From: Gracilibacillus dipsosauri
GTDB lineage: Bacteria; Bacillota; Bacilli; Bacillales; Amphibacillaceae
Reading direction: 5' to 3'
Length of the DNA: 64,000 nucleotides
Assembly (NCBI RefSeq): GCF_003176895.1
Contig: NZ_QGTD01000005.1
Span: 1 to 64,000 of the forward strand
A program made the position numbers and the translations under genes. Positions 39,057 through 48,656 of this stretch are shown here, piece by piece. Position 1 is the first letter of the stretch. Each line of letters starts with the position of its first letter. The notes below the pieces were generated by a model. The model was not told the DNA's origin. It was given only the letters and a program-made list of their open reading frames with translations, and did not search any database.

Positions 39057-40970
39057 TTATCCTTGGTTATTCAACAAACGTTCTGTATAGTAGCGAAGTG
39101 TATCATACGCATATTTGCTTATGAAGTGACGTTTGTACTGTTGATCCACTAACTTCTTAAAAATCCTCATCTGACTGGCAACCCTCTCATGCTTCCTTTT
39201 TTGTTCAAATTTCTTAGCTATATTTAATTGGGTTGACAAGAGATGTGCTACACGATCATTTATTATGTCATCATTTTCTTGATACTGAGTAACGAGATTA
39301 ATGATATCCTGTACTACAGGGTCATAGTGAATGGTTAACCATTCCGTTGGGCTCATGGTAACTTTTCCTGCCCCGGCATATTTTGTAACCGTTGAGACAA
39401 CTTTCTCTAATGGAACAATTTCATAAGTATAAGGGAGTTTCTCTTCATAACGATATTCAAAAGTAAAAGGCTCACTAGGTGGATCTGTTTTACTCATATT
39501 CTCACTGCCGACAATATGAGAAGACCATGCCCAATTCCCGATGGTAGATTTATCATGCCATGTAAAGCCTTTTGTGAATAGATTTTCCCCGTTATTATCC
39601 CAACTACTTCCGATATAACTTCCATACTTGTTTGTTACTTTGGAGTTGACGATTAAATTCCTGTTATAAGCATGCTGAAATAACTTTGCCCATTGTTCAT
39701 CCATATTTTTTGTATCTAAGCCTTGTATTTCTGCACCTATAATTGGTTCACTAAACCCATTAAAAACAGTTGTATCTGCAGCAATAGACGCACCATTCCT
39801 AGCATTTAATGCACGTGATAATGTATCACGTGCGTAGGTTGCAATAGCATTAACATTATCTAATACCTTTATGTGGCTAGAATTGTCTAGATACGTATTA
39901 TACAGATGACCGGAACCTTGACGAATCATGGGAACTCTTTGTCCTACATTTTGATAGTGGCTATAGGCGATAGTTAATCGAATTCTCTGATTACCATCTT
40001 TAATTTCATTGCCATTACTACTAACATAGTTGACATAATCTTTATCTCCTGATCCATTTAAATGTACCTTACTATGATAAGCTGCATATGCCATGATCTG
40101 CTCTTTCGTAGCACCTTCGTTTCGCATTTGATAGTAAGTACTATCAGATTTAAGGTTGTTGGCAATATATTGCTCTTCCATATATTTAATAGACGGATAA
40201 ATGACACCATTAGGATCTGGATTTTCGGAAGCCGCTAGACCAATTTCATTCCAGGAAAGAGTTACGTTTGTCGATCCGTTCTCAATATCAATTAATCCAT
40301 CTGAAGCAATAGAAAATGTATTATGGTCAATCCATACATTATTTGCTCCGTTTACTTTTATAAAGGTCCAGCCTACTTCCTTATGTCTTTGAGTATCATC
40401 CCACTGCCACATTCCATCGAAGTTTAAATTTCTTATCACAATATCATTACTAGAACGATTCAATTTAAATTCTACATGTTTAATCGTTGGTTCACCGTTT
40501 TCAGAAAATATGGTTAACCCATTTACATCACTGATACTAAGCTTGGAAACACCTGATTCTGCAATAACAGGGTTCGTATAGCCATTAGATGGATCTGAAT
40601 ACTTGGTAATAAAGCTATACTTTTTCCTTTCTTCGTCACTAAGATTTAATTCATGCCAACCGAGGTTAAGGTCACTCATTACTTCAATTACTTTCACACT
40701 ACCAGTACGAGCATCTAATAGTGCTTGTAGAAATTCCCTTTCATTACTAATTTCCCGATGATACGAGGTTCCCTCATAGCTCGTTCGATCCTTAACACCT
40801 AATGAGGCAAATCCAGTTACAGATAAAAAACTTTGATCATAGTCTTTCACTTCTCTTGAGGTGTTTGGAATCGTATCTATATTCTCTGCATGGATAACTT
40901 TACTGCCATCTAAGTACAAGGTAGAAGTTACGAATACGAACAGCACTAAATAAAGAAATGTCTTCTTCAT
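39057..40970 (-). CDS. Secreted pectate lyase, family PL1
   Basis: A 637-residue secreted polygalacturonate lyase. A signal peptide (residues 1 to about 28, ending KVIHA) precedes a parallel beta-helix. The calcium- and substrate-site segments of PL1 are visible: NVWIDHNTFSIASDGLIDI (about 205-223) and the catalytic arginine region GQRVPMIRQGSGHLYNTY. The last 85 residues (QDIINLVTQYQEND onward) resemble a FIMAH-type helical module found on Bacillaceae secreted enzymes. The start at 40970 has AAAGGAG 7 bases upstream; an ATG 24 bases earlier includes that site. A perfect cre lies 43 bases upstream. Confidence 0.92.
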   Translation of the reverse strand: MKKTFLYLVLFVFVTSTLYLDGSKVIHAENIDTIPNTSREVKDYDQSFLSVTGFASLGVKDRTSYEGTSYHREISNEREFLQALLDARTGSVKVIEVMSDLNLGWHELNLSDEERKKYSFITKYSDPSNGYTNPVIAESGVSKLSISDVNGLTIFSENGEPTIKHVEFKLNRSSNDIVIRNLNFDGMWQWDDTQRHKEVGWTFIKVNGANNVWIDHNTFSIASDGLIDIENGSTNVTLSWNEIGLAASENPDPNGVIYPSIKYMEEQYIANNLKSDSTYYQMRNEGATKEQIMAYAAYHSKVHLNGSGDKDYVNYVSSNGNEIKDGNQRIRLTIAYSHYQNVGQRVPMIRQGSGHLYNTYLDNSSHIKVLDNVNAIATYARDTLSRALNARNGASIAADTTVFNGFSEPIIGAEIQGLDTKNMDEQWAKLFQHAYNRNLIVNSKVTNKYGSYIGSSWDNNGENLFTKGFTWHDKSTIGNWAWSSHIVGSENMSKTDPPSEPFTFEYRYEEKLPYTYEIVPLEKVVSTVTKYAGAGKVTMSPTEWLTIHYDPVVQDIINLVTQYQENDDIINDRVAHLLSTQLNIAKKFEQKRKHERVASQMRIFKKLVDQQYKRHFISKYAYDTLRYYTERLLNNQG

Positions 40971-41012
40971 GTCATGGCTCCTTTCTTTTTTCATTTTACA
41001 AGTGATAATTTT

Positions 41013-41026
41013 TGATAACGCTTACA
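41013..41026. promoter_or_regulatory. CcpA operator (cre) before the pectate lyase gene
   Basis: On the minus strand this reads TGTAAGCGTTATCA, matching every fixed position of TGNAANCGNTNNCA. It lies 43 bases upstream of the lyase start codon. Confidence 0.85.
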
Positions 41027-41178
41027 ATACAGGGAGTAATAAAGGGAGTTACACATTAGAGTTAATCATGGTGAGGAATTTTATGATGATAGATAAGAGC
41101 TGAGTAACAACGTTGTAAAAGAATTATACATCGAATTTTTTTATTTGTAAAGGTGATCTTTTTCTACTAGTTCAAGTA

Positions 41179-41595
41179 CTAATGGTCACAAACATTATAT
41201 TTTCCTAAAACAGATAATATATTAGAGAACGCAAAATGAGTTGTATCTTTAGAGATTTGCTCTAACTCACTTATTTCTTCACAAACCACTTCAGCTAAAT
41301 AGTTAGACTCTCCACTTATTCTCCATAAATTTATGATATTACTGTTCTTTTCACAATAATTGGTTAACCTTTCACATTTCGTTGTTTGAAATAAAACGAA
41401 TCCATGAATCCCTTTATTAAGTTCTTTATTATTTACCTCTATTGTATAACGCTTGATCACATTATCCTCTAATCTTTCTATTCTTGATTTAACAGCAGGA
41501 GATGACATGTTTATTTGTTTACCAATATCAGTGTATGTAAGTCTCGAATTTTTTCGTAATAAATCTAAAATTTGGTGATCGATGTGATCCAACAT
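41179..41595 (-). CDS. Lrp/AsnC-family transcriptional regulator
   Basis: A 138-residue regulator with an N-terminal helix-turn-helix (IGKQINMSSPAVKSRIERLE, about 23-42) and a C-terminal ligand-binding RAM domain, slightly shorter than usual. Lrp proteins respond to amino acids. It is divergent from the flavin reductase gene 108 bases away, and a divergent regulator often controls its neighbour. Effector and target are unknown. Confidence 0.88.
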   Translation of the reverse strand: MLDHIDHQILDLLRKNSRLTYTDIGKQINMSSPAVKSRIERLEDNVIKRYTIEVNNKELNKGIHGFVLFQTTKCERLTNYCEKNSNIINLWRISGESNYLAEVVCEEISELEQISKDTTHFAFSNILSVLGKYNVCDH

Positions 41596-41702
41596 TCTCT
41601 TCCCCCACTTTCTTTAAATTTTAAAGTTTTTCATAGTATATAACTTAAATATCCCATTGTAAACAACACTGCATAAAATTAAAATACTTATGAGGTGATA
41701 AT

Positions 41703-42755
41703 ATGACATGTTCGATCTTTTCCAATTACAACATTGGAAACTTAAATCTTGATAATAGAATTGTCATGGCTCCCATGACAAGGGGATTTGCTGATAATGA
41801 AACAGGTGAAGTCAATTATTTGATTGCGGACTATTATGGAAAGAGAGCAAGATATGGTGCAGGACTAATCATCACAGAAGGTATTGCCATTAATGAATTA
41901 GCCAAAGGGACATTTGGGATACCTGGAATTTATACTCACTCTCAAACTCTAAGTTGGCAAAAGGTTACTAGAGAAGTTCATCAATATAAAACCAAAATCT
42001 TTGCACAGCTTTGGCATGTAGGCAGATTAAGTCACCAGAAGGTTTTAGGAGGGCATGCTCCCGTTTCACCGTCTTCCTTAGCTGCAAATGGCTTCGTTCA
42101 TAGATTAAGACACCCATATCAAACACCTAAATCATTAAGTAAGCAGGAAATATACAGCATTATAGATGATTATAAAATAGCAGCAAGAAATGCAATGGAA
42201 GCTGGTTTTGATGGCATTGAAATACATGCAGCTCATGGATATCTCATTGATCAATTTATAAATGAAAAAACAAATCTTCGCAAAGATGAGTTTGGAGGAT
42301 CTTTAAAAAACAGACTAAGATTTTTAGATTTAATAATTAAACAAGTAAAGAAAGTTGTACCAAAAAATAGAATCAGTATAAGAATATCTGAAAAAAAAGA
42401 TGACGATAAGGATTACACATGGGAACAGCCGGAGGAAATAGTACTAGCTATTATTGAAGTTCTCACCAAACATAAGATAAAAATCGTGCACCCTTCTGTA
42501 GAAAATTATGATTATGCGCTCAAAAATGATAAAAGATCCCTTCATGAATTATTTAGACAATACTGGGATCATACCATCATAGCAGTAGGCAATATAGATC
42601 CTGATAAAGGAAGTTCTATCATTAATAAAAAACAGGCAGACTTAGTTGCATTTGGACAATTATTTATATCGAATCCTGATTTGGTCATTCGTCTTAAAGC
42701 GAAACAAGAAATTTTTCCGTATAATACAAAAAATCAATTAACATGTTTAAATTAA
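41703..42755 (+). CDS. Old yellow enzyme family NAD(P)H:flavin oxidoreductase
   Basis: A 350-residue FMN-binding TIM barrel ene-reductase. It has NRIVMAPMTRGFAD at the N-terminus, WHVGRLSH, and the substrate/catalytic stretch DGIEIHAAHGYLIDQF (about residues 172-187). The group reduces activated alkenes such as enones and nitro compounds; the natural substrate is unknown. Compared with NemA-type enzymes it looks slightly short at the C-terminus. Immediately after its stop lies a broken copy of an unrelated small gene, so this gene and its Lrp neighbour may have arrived by insertion. Confidence 0.88.
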   Translation: MTCSIFSNYNIGNLNLDNRIVMAPMTRGFADNETGEVNYLIADYYGKRARYGAGLIITEGIAINELAKGTFGIPGIYTHSQTLSWQKVTREVHQYKTKIFAQLWHVGRLSHQKVLGGHAPVSPSSLAANGFVHRLRHPYQTPKSLSKQEIYSIIDDYKIAARNAMEAGFDGIEIHAAHGYLIDQFINEKTNLRKDEFGGSLKNRLRFLDLIIKQVKKVVPKNRISIRISEKKDDDKDYTWEQPEEIVLAIIEVLTKHKIKIVHPSVENYDYALKNDKRSLHELFRQYWDHTIIAVGNIDPDKGSSIINKKQADLVAFGQLFISNPDLVIRLKAKQEIFPYNTKNQLTCLN

Positions 42756-42757
42756 CA

Positions 42758-42908
42758 GTGAGAAAACTCTCGGGCTCCAGGGTTATCTGTACTTGGCTCA
42801 ATTGGTATAGGTATTGCAGCTTACAATATGATGAATGGACAAGGCCAAGGAGGACAAATGCAAAAAATGCTTTCAAATGTAACAAATATGAATAATCAAG
42901 AACAATAG
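42758..42908 (+). pseudogene. Truncated, frameshifted copy of the 52269 small gene
   Basis: From 42783 to 42908 the frame encodes 36 residues (LSVLGSIGIG to SNVTNM) identical to the small protein at 52269-52418, plus a variant C-terminus. Over 39 compared codons I count nine synonymous changes and one replacement (Asn for Thr). The first six codons are lost: GTGAGAAA at 42758 resembles the original start, but the next bases differ and the spacing is 7 bases too long, so the frame is broken. There is no ribosome site. It begins 3 bases after the stop of the old yellow enzyme gene. Confidence 0.8.
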
Positions 42909-43056
42909 TTGTCTTCATCTAATTCTTCAATATATTCTTTGAGATATTGTGCACACAAATATTTCATTTATTATAACTATCTATTTTGTGATGGGAAATT
43001 AGTTAGGGGAGGCCACTTTAGGCTCCCCGTATACTAGTGATGGCTCTTATATTTTT

Positions 43057-43386
43057 TTAAATCCAGCTCCATCCTTTACGTTTTCCATCACAACCACAGT
43101 CATTACCCCTACCACTTGTTGGACTAACTCTACGACAGTTAGACGCATTTACATCAGTTCCACAGTCATAATCTTCTACTACTGTTTCATTAACATCTGA
43201 GTTATAAACTGGGTAGTAATTTTGATTTCTAATAACGGTCCTGTTCACGTTCCTTACTTCAGTCGGGTGAATATTCTTAACAGTCTGATATTCTGTACGC
43301 GTATTTTGTACTCTTCTGGTTGGATGCACAAATGTTTCCTCCCGATCAGGTGAAACAGCATTACGCTTATTACAGTGACGTCCCAT
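43057..43386 (-). CDS. CotD-like spore coat protein
   Basis: A 109-residue protein with the CotD pattern: a short Cys/His-bearing N-terminus, FVHPTRRV, a central Asn/Val/Thr-rich zone with NQNYYPVYNSDVNETVV, and a C-terminal CGTDVNASNCRR...CGCDGKRKG. CotD is an inner coat protein made in the mother cell under sigma-K. A sigma-K-like promoter is placed correctly upstream. No other coat genes are adjacent. Confidence 0.8.
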   Translation of the reverse strand: MGRHCNKRNAVSPDREETFVHPTRRVQNTRTEYQTVKNIHPTEVRNVNRTVIRNQNYYPVYNSDVNETVVEDYDCGTDVNASNCRRVSPTSGRGNDCGCDGKRKGWSWI

Positions 43387-43416
43387 AGACTATCCCCCCT
43401 TTTCATGAGATATTAC

Positions 43417-43442
43417 ATCATATGTAAAAAAGGTGGAGTTGT
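43417..43442 (-). promoter_or_regulatory. Candidate sigma-K promoter of the cotD-like gene
   Basis: The minus strand reads AC (43441-43442), 16 bases, then CATATGAT (43417-43424), the sigma-K pattern AC-N16-CATANNNT. It lies 31 bases upstream of the start codon. Confidence 0.5.
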
Positions 43443-43545
43443 CCAAGACAAATATCTTTCATTATAAAAATATGTTTTTTCAACAAAAGGTTAACTCTGG
43501 TATTAAATTAAAAAAATTTATTGACAGCTCAATGCTCCAACCTTA

Positions 43546-43591
43546 TAAAAACACCTTAGAAATTAGATTTTTGAGTCTAACTTCTAAGGTG
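43546..43591 (-). terminator. Terminator of the surface-protein gene
   Basis: Sixteen-base arms (43552-43567 and 43576-43591) pair with one mismatch. The minus-strand RNA then carries a U run (UGUUUUUAU). It lies 38 bases past the stop. Confidence 0.8.
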
Positions 43592-43628
43592 CTGGTATCT
43601 TTATTCTTTCAAATGAAGCATAAAAAAC

Positions 43629-46600
43629 CTAAGAAATGTCTACTTTTCCTCTGCGATTTTGTAGCATTAATAGTATAATACCTATTATTAAGATAGCTGA
43701 TCCCATTAATAACCAATTGAATATATCGGTTGCTGTATCAGGTAAATCCTTCTCAGCTTTTTCTAATGCTTCTCTAGCTTTATTTAATTCTGATAAAGCT
43801 CCATTCACTTCTGCTTGTGTGGTATTTTCATCAGCAAGTACTGCTTTGGCATGTTCTAATGCTTTTTGAAAAGCATTCCAGCTTTCTTCGGAGTAATCAG
43901 AGGCTGTAAGTTTATCCGATTTTGACTCTTCTTTAACAAGTGCTTCTCTATCAACTTTAAGTGCTAAACGAGCTTTTGCTAATGCTACTTTTGCAGCATC
44001 AATTTCTGCCTGTGTTGCATTTGGATTGTTTAAGATAACTTGTGCCGCCTTTACTGCTTTTTGGTAGGTTTCCCAGCTTGCTTCAGAGTAATCCTCCCTA
44101 TTAAGCTCTTGTGCTTTATTTTCTTCTGTGTCAAGTAAAGTTTTATCAACCGTTAACGCTGCTCTCGCTGCTGCCAATGCTATTTTAGCCTCATCTATTT
44201 CTGCTTGTGTTGCTTTAAGATTGCTTAATACATCTTGTGCATGCTCAAGAGCATCTCGATAACTCCCCCAACTCGCTTCAGAATAATGGCTTTCTTCCAG
44301 ACCTTCTGATTTTTTCTTTTCTTCTTCTAATGCTTGTTTGTAAACAAGAGCGTTGTAGGCTTGTTCAAGATTAGCGTTTGCTTGTTCAACTTCTGTTTGA
44401 ATAGCTTCAGGATTTGCGATAACATCTCTTGCATGATTAAGTGCTTCTTCAAATTGAGTCCAAGAATTTTCTGTATATTCTCCTTCGACTAAATTTTCAC
44501 CTGTTATATTGTCATCTGTCGCAATTAATTCTGTTTTGTCAACAATCGTGAAATAATGATCCTTTGTTACATCTGGACGACCAGCTTGTGAAGTAGTGAC
44601 TTCCACTTTGTACTTACCCGGCTCAAGTGATTCTTCAATGTTATACTCCCATGTTCCATCAGAGTTAATAACTAAGACAACACCTTCAACAACCATTTCA
44701 TCACCATTCGGACCTGAAATTGTAATTGTTGCAGTTTCCGTACCATCATGCGCAGTACCTTTGATGATTGGAGTTAAATCATTTGTGATACCATTTGGAT
44801 CATCTATTTGTAGTGCTTGTCCGAATGGATCACCAGCTATGAATGTAAAGTCTACTACAGCAGTTCCATTTTCTTCATCACCGTAAAGATTCGACTTTGC
44901 CGCTTCTTGATTATAGTGAACTTGCACTAAAGCATCACTTGATAAAGCAACACCTTCAGATAATATTAGCTTCACTTTGTTTGTTTTACTTTCAGTATCT
45001 GTTTTCACTAATTGTGAAGCGATAACGTCTATTTTTTCACCATCAACAGTAACAATAAAGCCTTCTTTTGGGTCTATTTCATCGTTTGTGAACAACACAT
45101 TTTTGTCAAACACTATAGTGATTTCATTTTGTCCATGGTGGAAAGTTGCCTTTTCTGCAACCGCAGGATGTTTTTCTAATTCATCTCTTGTTGATTCCAG
45201 TTCGTCCAGTGCAGTATTAACATCATCTTGAGATGCTGTTGGGTTATTAAAAACTTCGATTGCTTTTTCTAATTTCTTTGCAAAATCTCCCCAATTTGCA
45301 CGATGATCATCTTCGACTAATTCTTTTCCACTATTAACCGCTTCCTCTAATGTTGTTTTGTCAACCACAGTAAAGTCAGCTGATTTAGCTACTGTTCTTC
45401 CGGAATCCTTGTCTTTTGCTGTAACATAAACGGTATAGTTACCTGGTAAAAGCTCGTTAAGTTCTGTCCAATCATCCAAAATCCAACCCTCACCGTTAAT
45501 AGCTGCCATTTCCTCAATTACTAGTTCATTACCTTTGCTATCAACAATGGTTAATATAACATTATCCGCATCTAGGTGCATTTCACCATTAAAAGATGGT
45601 GTACGATCATCTGTATTACCTTTTGTTCCAATAATTTGAAGACCCTTGCCAAACTCATCTGTTGCTGTAATGTCAAATGGTTCATCAGGTGCACCATTTT
45701 CTTCAGCTCCAAATAGGTTTGGATTTTCCTCATTTGGTGTATACATTACTCTTACTTCCTCAGTATCACTGTTTAGCGGCTGATCCACCGTTAACATAAC
45801 TTTGTTATCATTTGCTACGGCATCTATAACATTTATTGTTGTCTCATCAACTGTTACTGTGAAGCCTTCTTCAGGAGATGCTGAATTTGCTAGTGCAATA
45901 TTTTTGTCAAATTCAATTGTAATTTTATTGTCCCCATGCTCATAATTAGCTGGGTTTGTTTCTACAGGAGGATGCTTTTCTAGTGCACCTCTTGCTTCCT
46001 CAAGATCTATTAATGCCTGATCAACATCATCTTGAGAAGCAATTGGGTTGTCTAAAACCTCATCAGCATAATTACGTGCATCTTCAAAATCAGCCCAACC
46101 TTTACGATAGTCATCTTCCACAAATTCATCTACCTCATCATATTCTCGTTGAAGATTCGATTTATTAACGACTGTAATTTCTTCCTCTTTTGTAACAGGA
46201 TTACGCCCCTCTTTAGCTGCAGTAACAACTACTTTATAATCGCCTTGCTCCAATCCTCCGAGTTCATCCCACTCGGCATCTGTTACAGTCCATGTACCGT
46301 CTGTAATGTCCACAACAGCAGGTATTCCTGTTTTTATCGGATTGCCAGCGAGATCCGTAATATTAAGGGTGACACTATCAACTTCTTTATCAACAGTTCC
46401 ATAAAATAATGGTGTACTATCATCTGTAATACCTGTCGTACCTTCCATCTGAAGTGCTGCACCAAAATCATCAGTTGCAGGGAATTTTTCATCAAAATCT
46501 CTAACAGGTCCTGGATTTTCTGCTTCAGCACCAATTAAGTTAGATTTAGCTACTTCTTCAGCGTATGCAATGATTACTTTTTCATCACTATTTAACATTT

Positions 46601-48656
46601 CATCGACAATCAACGTGATCTGATTACCATTAGCAACGGCATCATTGACCGTTAGTTCTCGCACGTCTTCACCCTCACCAACTATTACAGTGAAGCCATT
46701 TGTAGCAGTTAATGGATCATTAAATGTAACATCTTTATCAAATTCAATCATTATTTCATGATAGCCGTGCTCAAAGCTAGCTGATAGTTCTTCTGGTGAG
46801 ACTCTGACTAGTGCGTCTTTAGCATTTTTAAGTTCCTCTAAAGCAAGATTAATAGCTGCTTGGTGAGGATTTGGTTGACCAGGAGCTGTAATATCTTCTA
46901 AGATTTTCTTCGCATTTTCTAATGCTTCGGCAAATTCTGGATCATCATCAGAAGCATCGTCGTCCCAACCATCTTGGTAATCTGCTTCAACTAGGTCTTT
47001 CACTTCGTTGTAATAATTTTCCAACTCCAGCTTGTCTACATAGGTGAATTTGGCTGTTTTTGGATCAGACGTTGATCCGCCTTTGGAAGCAGTTGCTTCA
47101 ATGTTGTATTCACCTATTATTAAGCTATTCTCAAGCTCGATTGACCAATTACCATCTTCCGCTACAGTTGCTAGACCATTAAAAACTACGTTATCACTTG
47201 GATCAGTAACAATGACACTTACTTTTGTACCAGGCTCTGTTAAACCCTCTATGGTTTTCTCTGCTGGATCATAAATAGTAGTATCATTTCTAGGCTTTTC
47301 AATGGTTAAAGCGTTACCTAATGAATCTGACGCTTCTTCTTTTGTACTCATGTGAATAGTTGCATCTGGATCCACTACCTTGCTTGGGTTCCCCTCTCCG
47401 TTTATAACACTAATATAAACAGGACGGTTACCACTATACGTGTCATTTGAGTAATGAACCATTTGGCCGATGGCGTTTACAACACCTTCAACTACTTGTG
47501 AACTCACCACACGAATATTGTCAATACTTAAAGTTGCTCCGTGTGTAGTACCATCCGTACGATTGAACGATCCAGCAACAAAGCGGAATTTATATGTACC
47601 ATCTGCTGGGACTTCTCCGGAATTTGTTGTCCACCCTTGAGCAGACCCTCTACCATAAAGTATCTCTGTATGATTTCCTTCTAAATCAACTAAAAAGCCA
47701 TATACTTCATAATCGTCTCCACCATCATTGGCTTTCCAATCAAATGACAGTTTATCACCTTTTTTTGCTTGAAAAGAAGAACTAATGGCCTCAATACCGA
47801 ATGAAGAAGCAATTTTACCATCTTTTACAGCATAATCCCCACTGGCTAGTAATGAGCTTAAAAAGCCGATTTCAAGAGCTTTTCCAGAATGAGCTACATC
47901 ATCATACACTTTTTGGACATATTTATCCAAGCTTGTAAAGATTGCTTCAAAACCTTCAACATTTTGAAGATCATTTGTAGATGCTAAGTCATTATAATTT
48001 ACATTCGTATTGTAGGTATATTCAATATCTGGTCCGGTTACAGTATAGGTTCCGTCACTATTATCTACAACAGCGTCATATGGACGATTTTGAGTTTTGG
48101 AAGCTAGATCTCCTAACCAAATCTGGTTAATTGTATCACCTTCAGGTCCAATGCTTTGGTTATTAATCGTCCAGCTTGGAATCGTAACACCTTCACCTAT
48201 TGCACCTTCTTCAAAGTTTCCGTTAGGTAGTGGTGCAGATAGATCTATTTGCAGCGCTGTACCATATCCGTTGTCCGTATTATTCACAGAAGCAATCGGC
48301 ACATCATCTAATAAAAATTGTCCATTTCTGTAGGTGAGGGTTGAACCGTCCCCTAAAGGCACACTTTCTCCTTCAGGAATAAACAATCTATCAGTTTCTG
48401 TATAGCCATTTGAATCTGTGATTTCGAAGCGTATATTCCCTTCTGCAAATTGCTCTCCATTAGCTTCTACAGTAAAGTCTGGGTCAACCTGTGCAGCTTC
48501 CCCCAATAATGGATCATAGTTAAAATCACCATTCTCTTCATAATCTGGTGTAGCTGCAAATACAGTAGCCCCACCGGGTAACACTATACCAATTAGTAAC
48601 ACAATAATTAAAAAAACTGCAATTTCTGATTTAAATTTCTTCAATCCTTTTTTCAC
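43629..48656 (-). CDS. Mosaic cell-wall-anchored surface protein, LPDTA signal
   Basis: A 1675-residue exported protein. A signal peptide covers residues 1-35. An N-terminal beta-rich module (about 130-390) looks like a carbohydrate-binding jelly roll. Then three tandem units of about 260-280 residues follow, each with an SwmB-like domain (about 625-735, 903-1003, 1168-1280), an Ig-like domain (735-832, 1003-1100, 1292-1374; an extra one at 450-540) and a FIVAR-type helical module. FIVAR modules lie at 545-617, 835-895, 1103-1162, 1376-1438, 1443-1502, 1507-1567 and 1572-1632. The sorting signal LPDTA (1638-1642), a membrane helix and an Arg-rich tail end the chain. I see no enzyme domain. 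The listed start is GTG 48656; TTG 48644 has better spacing to AAAGGAG. Confidence 0.9.
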   Translation of the reverse strand: MKKGLKKFKSEIAVFLIIVLLIGIVLPGGATVFAATPDYEENGDFNYDPLLGEAAQVDPDFTVEANGEQFAEGNIRFEITDSNGYTETDRLFIPEGESVPLGDGSTLTYRNGQFLLDDVPIASVNNTDNGYGTALQIDLSAPLPNGNFEEGAIGEGVTIPSWTINNQSIGPEGDTINQIWLGDLASKTQNRPYDAVVDNSDGTYTVTGPDIEYTYNTNVNYNDLASTNDLQNVEGFEAIFTSLDKYVQKVYDDVAHSGKALEIGFLSSLLASGDYAVKDGKIASSFGIEAISSSFQAKKGDKLSFDWKANDGGDDYEVYGFLVDLEGNHTEILYGRGSAQGWTTNSGEVPADGTYKFRFVAGSFNRTDGTTHGATLSIDNIRVVSSQVVEGVVNAIGQMVHYSNDTYSGNRPVYISVINGEGNPSKVVDPDATIHMSTKEEASDSLGNALTIEKPRNDTTIYDPAEKTIEGLTEPGTKVSVIVTDPSDNVVFNGLATVAEDGNWSIELENSLIIGEYNIEATASKGGSTSDPKTAKFTYVDKLELENYYNEVKDLVEADYQDGWDDDASDDDPEFAEALENAKKILEDITAPGQPNPHQAAINLALEELKNAKDALVRVSPEELSASFEHGYHEIMIEFDKDVTFNDPLTATNGFTVIVGEGEDVRELTVNDAVANGNQITLIVDEMLNSDEKVIIAYAEEVAKSNLIGAEAENPGPVRDFDEKFPATDDFGAALQMEGTTGITDDSTPLFYGTVDKEVDSVTLNITDLAGNPIKTGIPAVVDITDGTWTVTDAEWDELGGLEQGDYKVVVTAAKEGRNPVTKEEEITVVNKSNLQREYDEVDEFVEDDYRKGWADFEDARNYADEVLDNPIASQDDVDQALIDLEEARGALEKHPPVETNPANYEHGDNKITIEFDKNIALANSASPEEGFTVTVDETTINVIDAVANDNKVMLTVDQPLNSDTEEVRVMYTPNEENPNLFGAEENGAPDEPFDITATDEFGKGLQIIGTKGNTDDRTPSFNGEMHLDADNVILTIVDSKGNELVIEEMAAINGEGWILDDWTELNELLPGNYTVYVTAKDKDSGRTVAKSADFTVVDKTTLEEAVNSGKELVEDDHRANWGDFAKKLEKAIEVFNNPTASQDDVNTALDELESTRDELEKHPAVAEKATFHHGQNEITIVFDKNVLFTNDEIDPKEGFIVTVDGEKIDVIASQLVKTDTESKTNKVKLILSEGVALSSDALVQVHYNQEAAKSNLYGDEENGTAVVDFTFIAGDPFGQALQIDDPNGITNDLTPIIKGTAHDGTETATITISGPNGDEMVVEGVVLVINSDGTWEYNIEESLEPGKYKVEVTTSQAGRPDVTKDHYFTIVDKTELIATDDNITGENLVEGEYTENSWTQFEEALNHARDVIANPEAIQTEVEQANANLEQAYNALVYKQALEEEKKKSEGLEESHYSEASWGSYRDALEHAQDVLSNLKATQAEIDEAKIALAAARAALTVDKTLLDTEENKAQELNREDYSEASWETYQKAVKAAQVILNNPNATQAEIDAAKVALAKARLALKVDREALVKEESKSDKLTASDYSEESWNAFQKALEHAKAVLADENTTQAEVNGALSELNKAREALEKAEKDLPDTATDIFNWLLMGSAILIIGIILLMLQNRRGKVDIS

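Noticed and set aside
43801-44500. CRISPR-like periodicity at the end of the surface-protein gene
   Set aside because: The repeats are diverged protein modules of about 65 codons (FIVAR), not short identical repeats with spacers. No CRISPR array or cas gene was found in the window.
44596-48333. Several long plus-strand frames opposite the surface-protein gene
   Set aside because: They are antisense shadows of a biased coding sequence, without ribosome sites or recognisable products.
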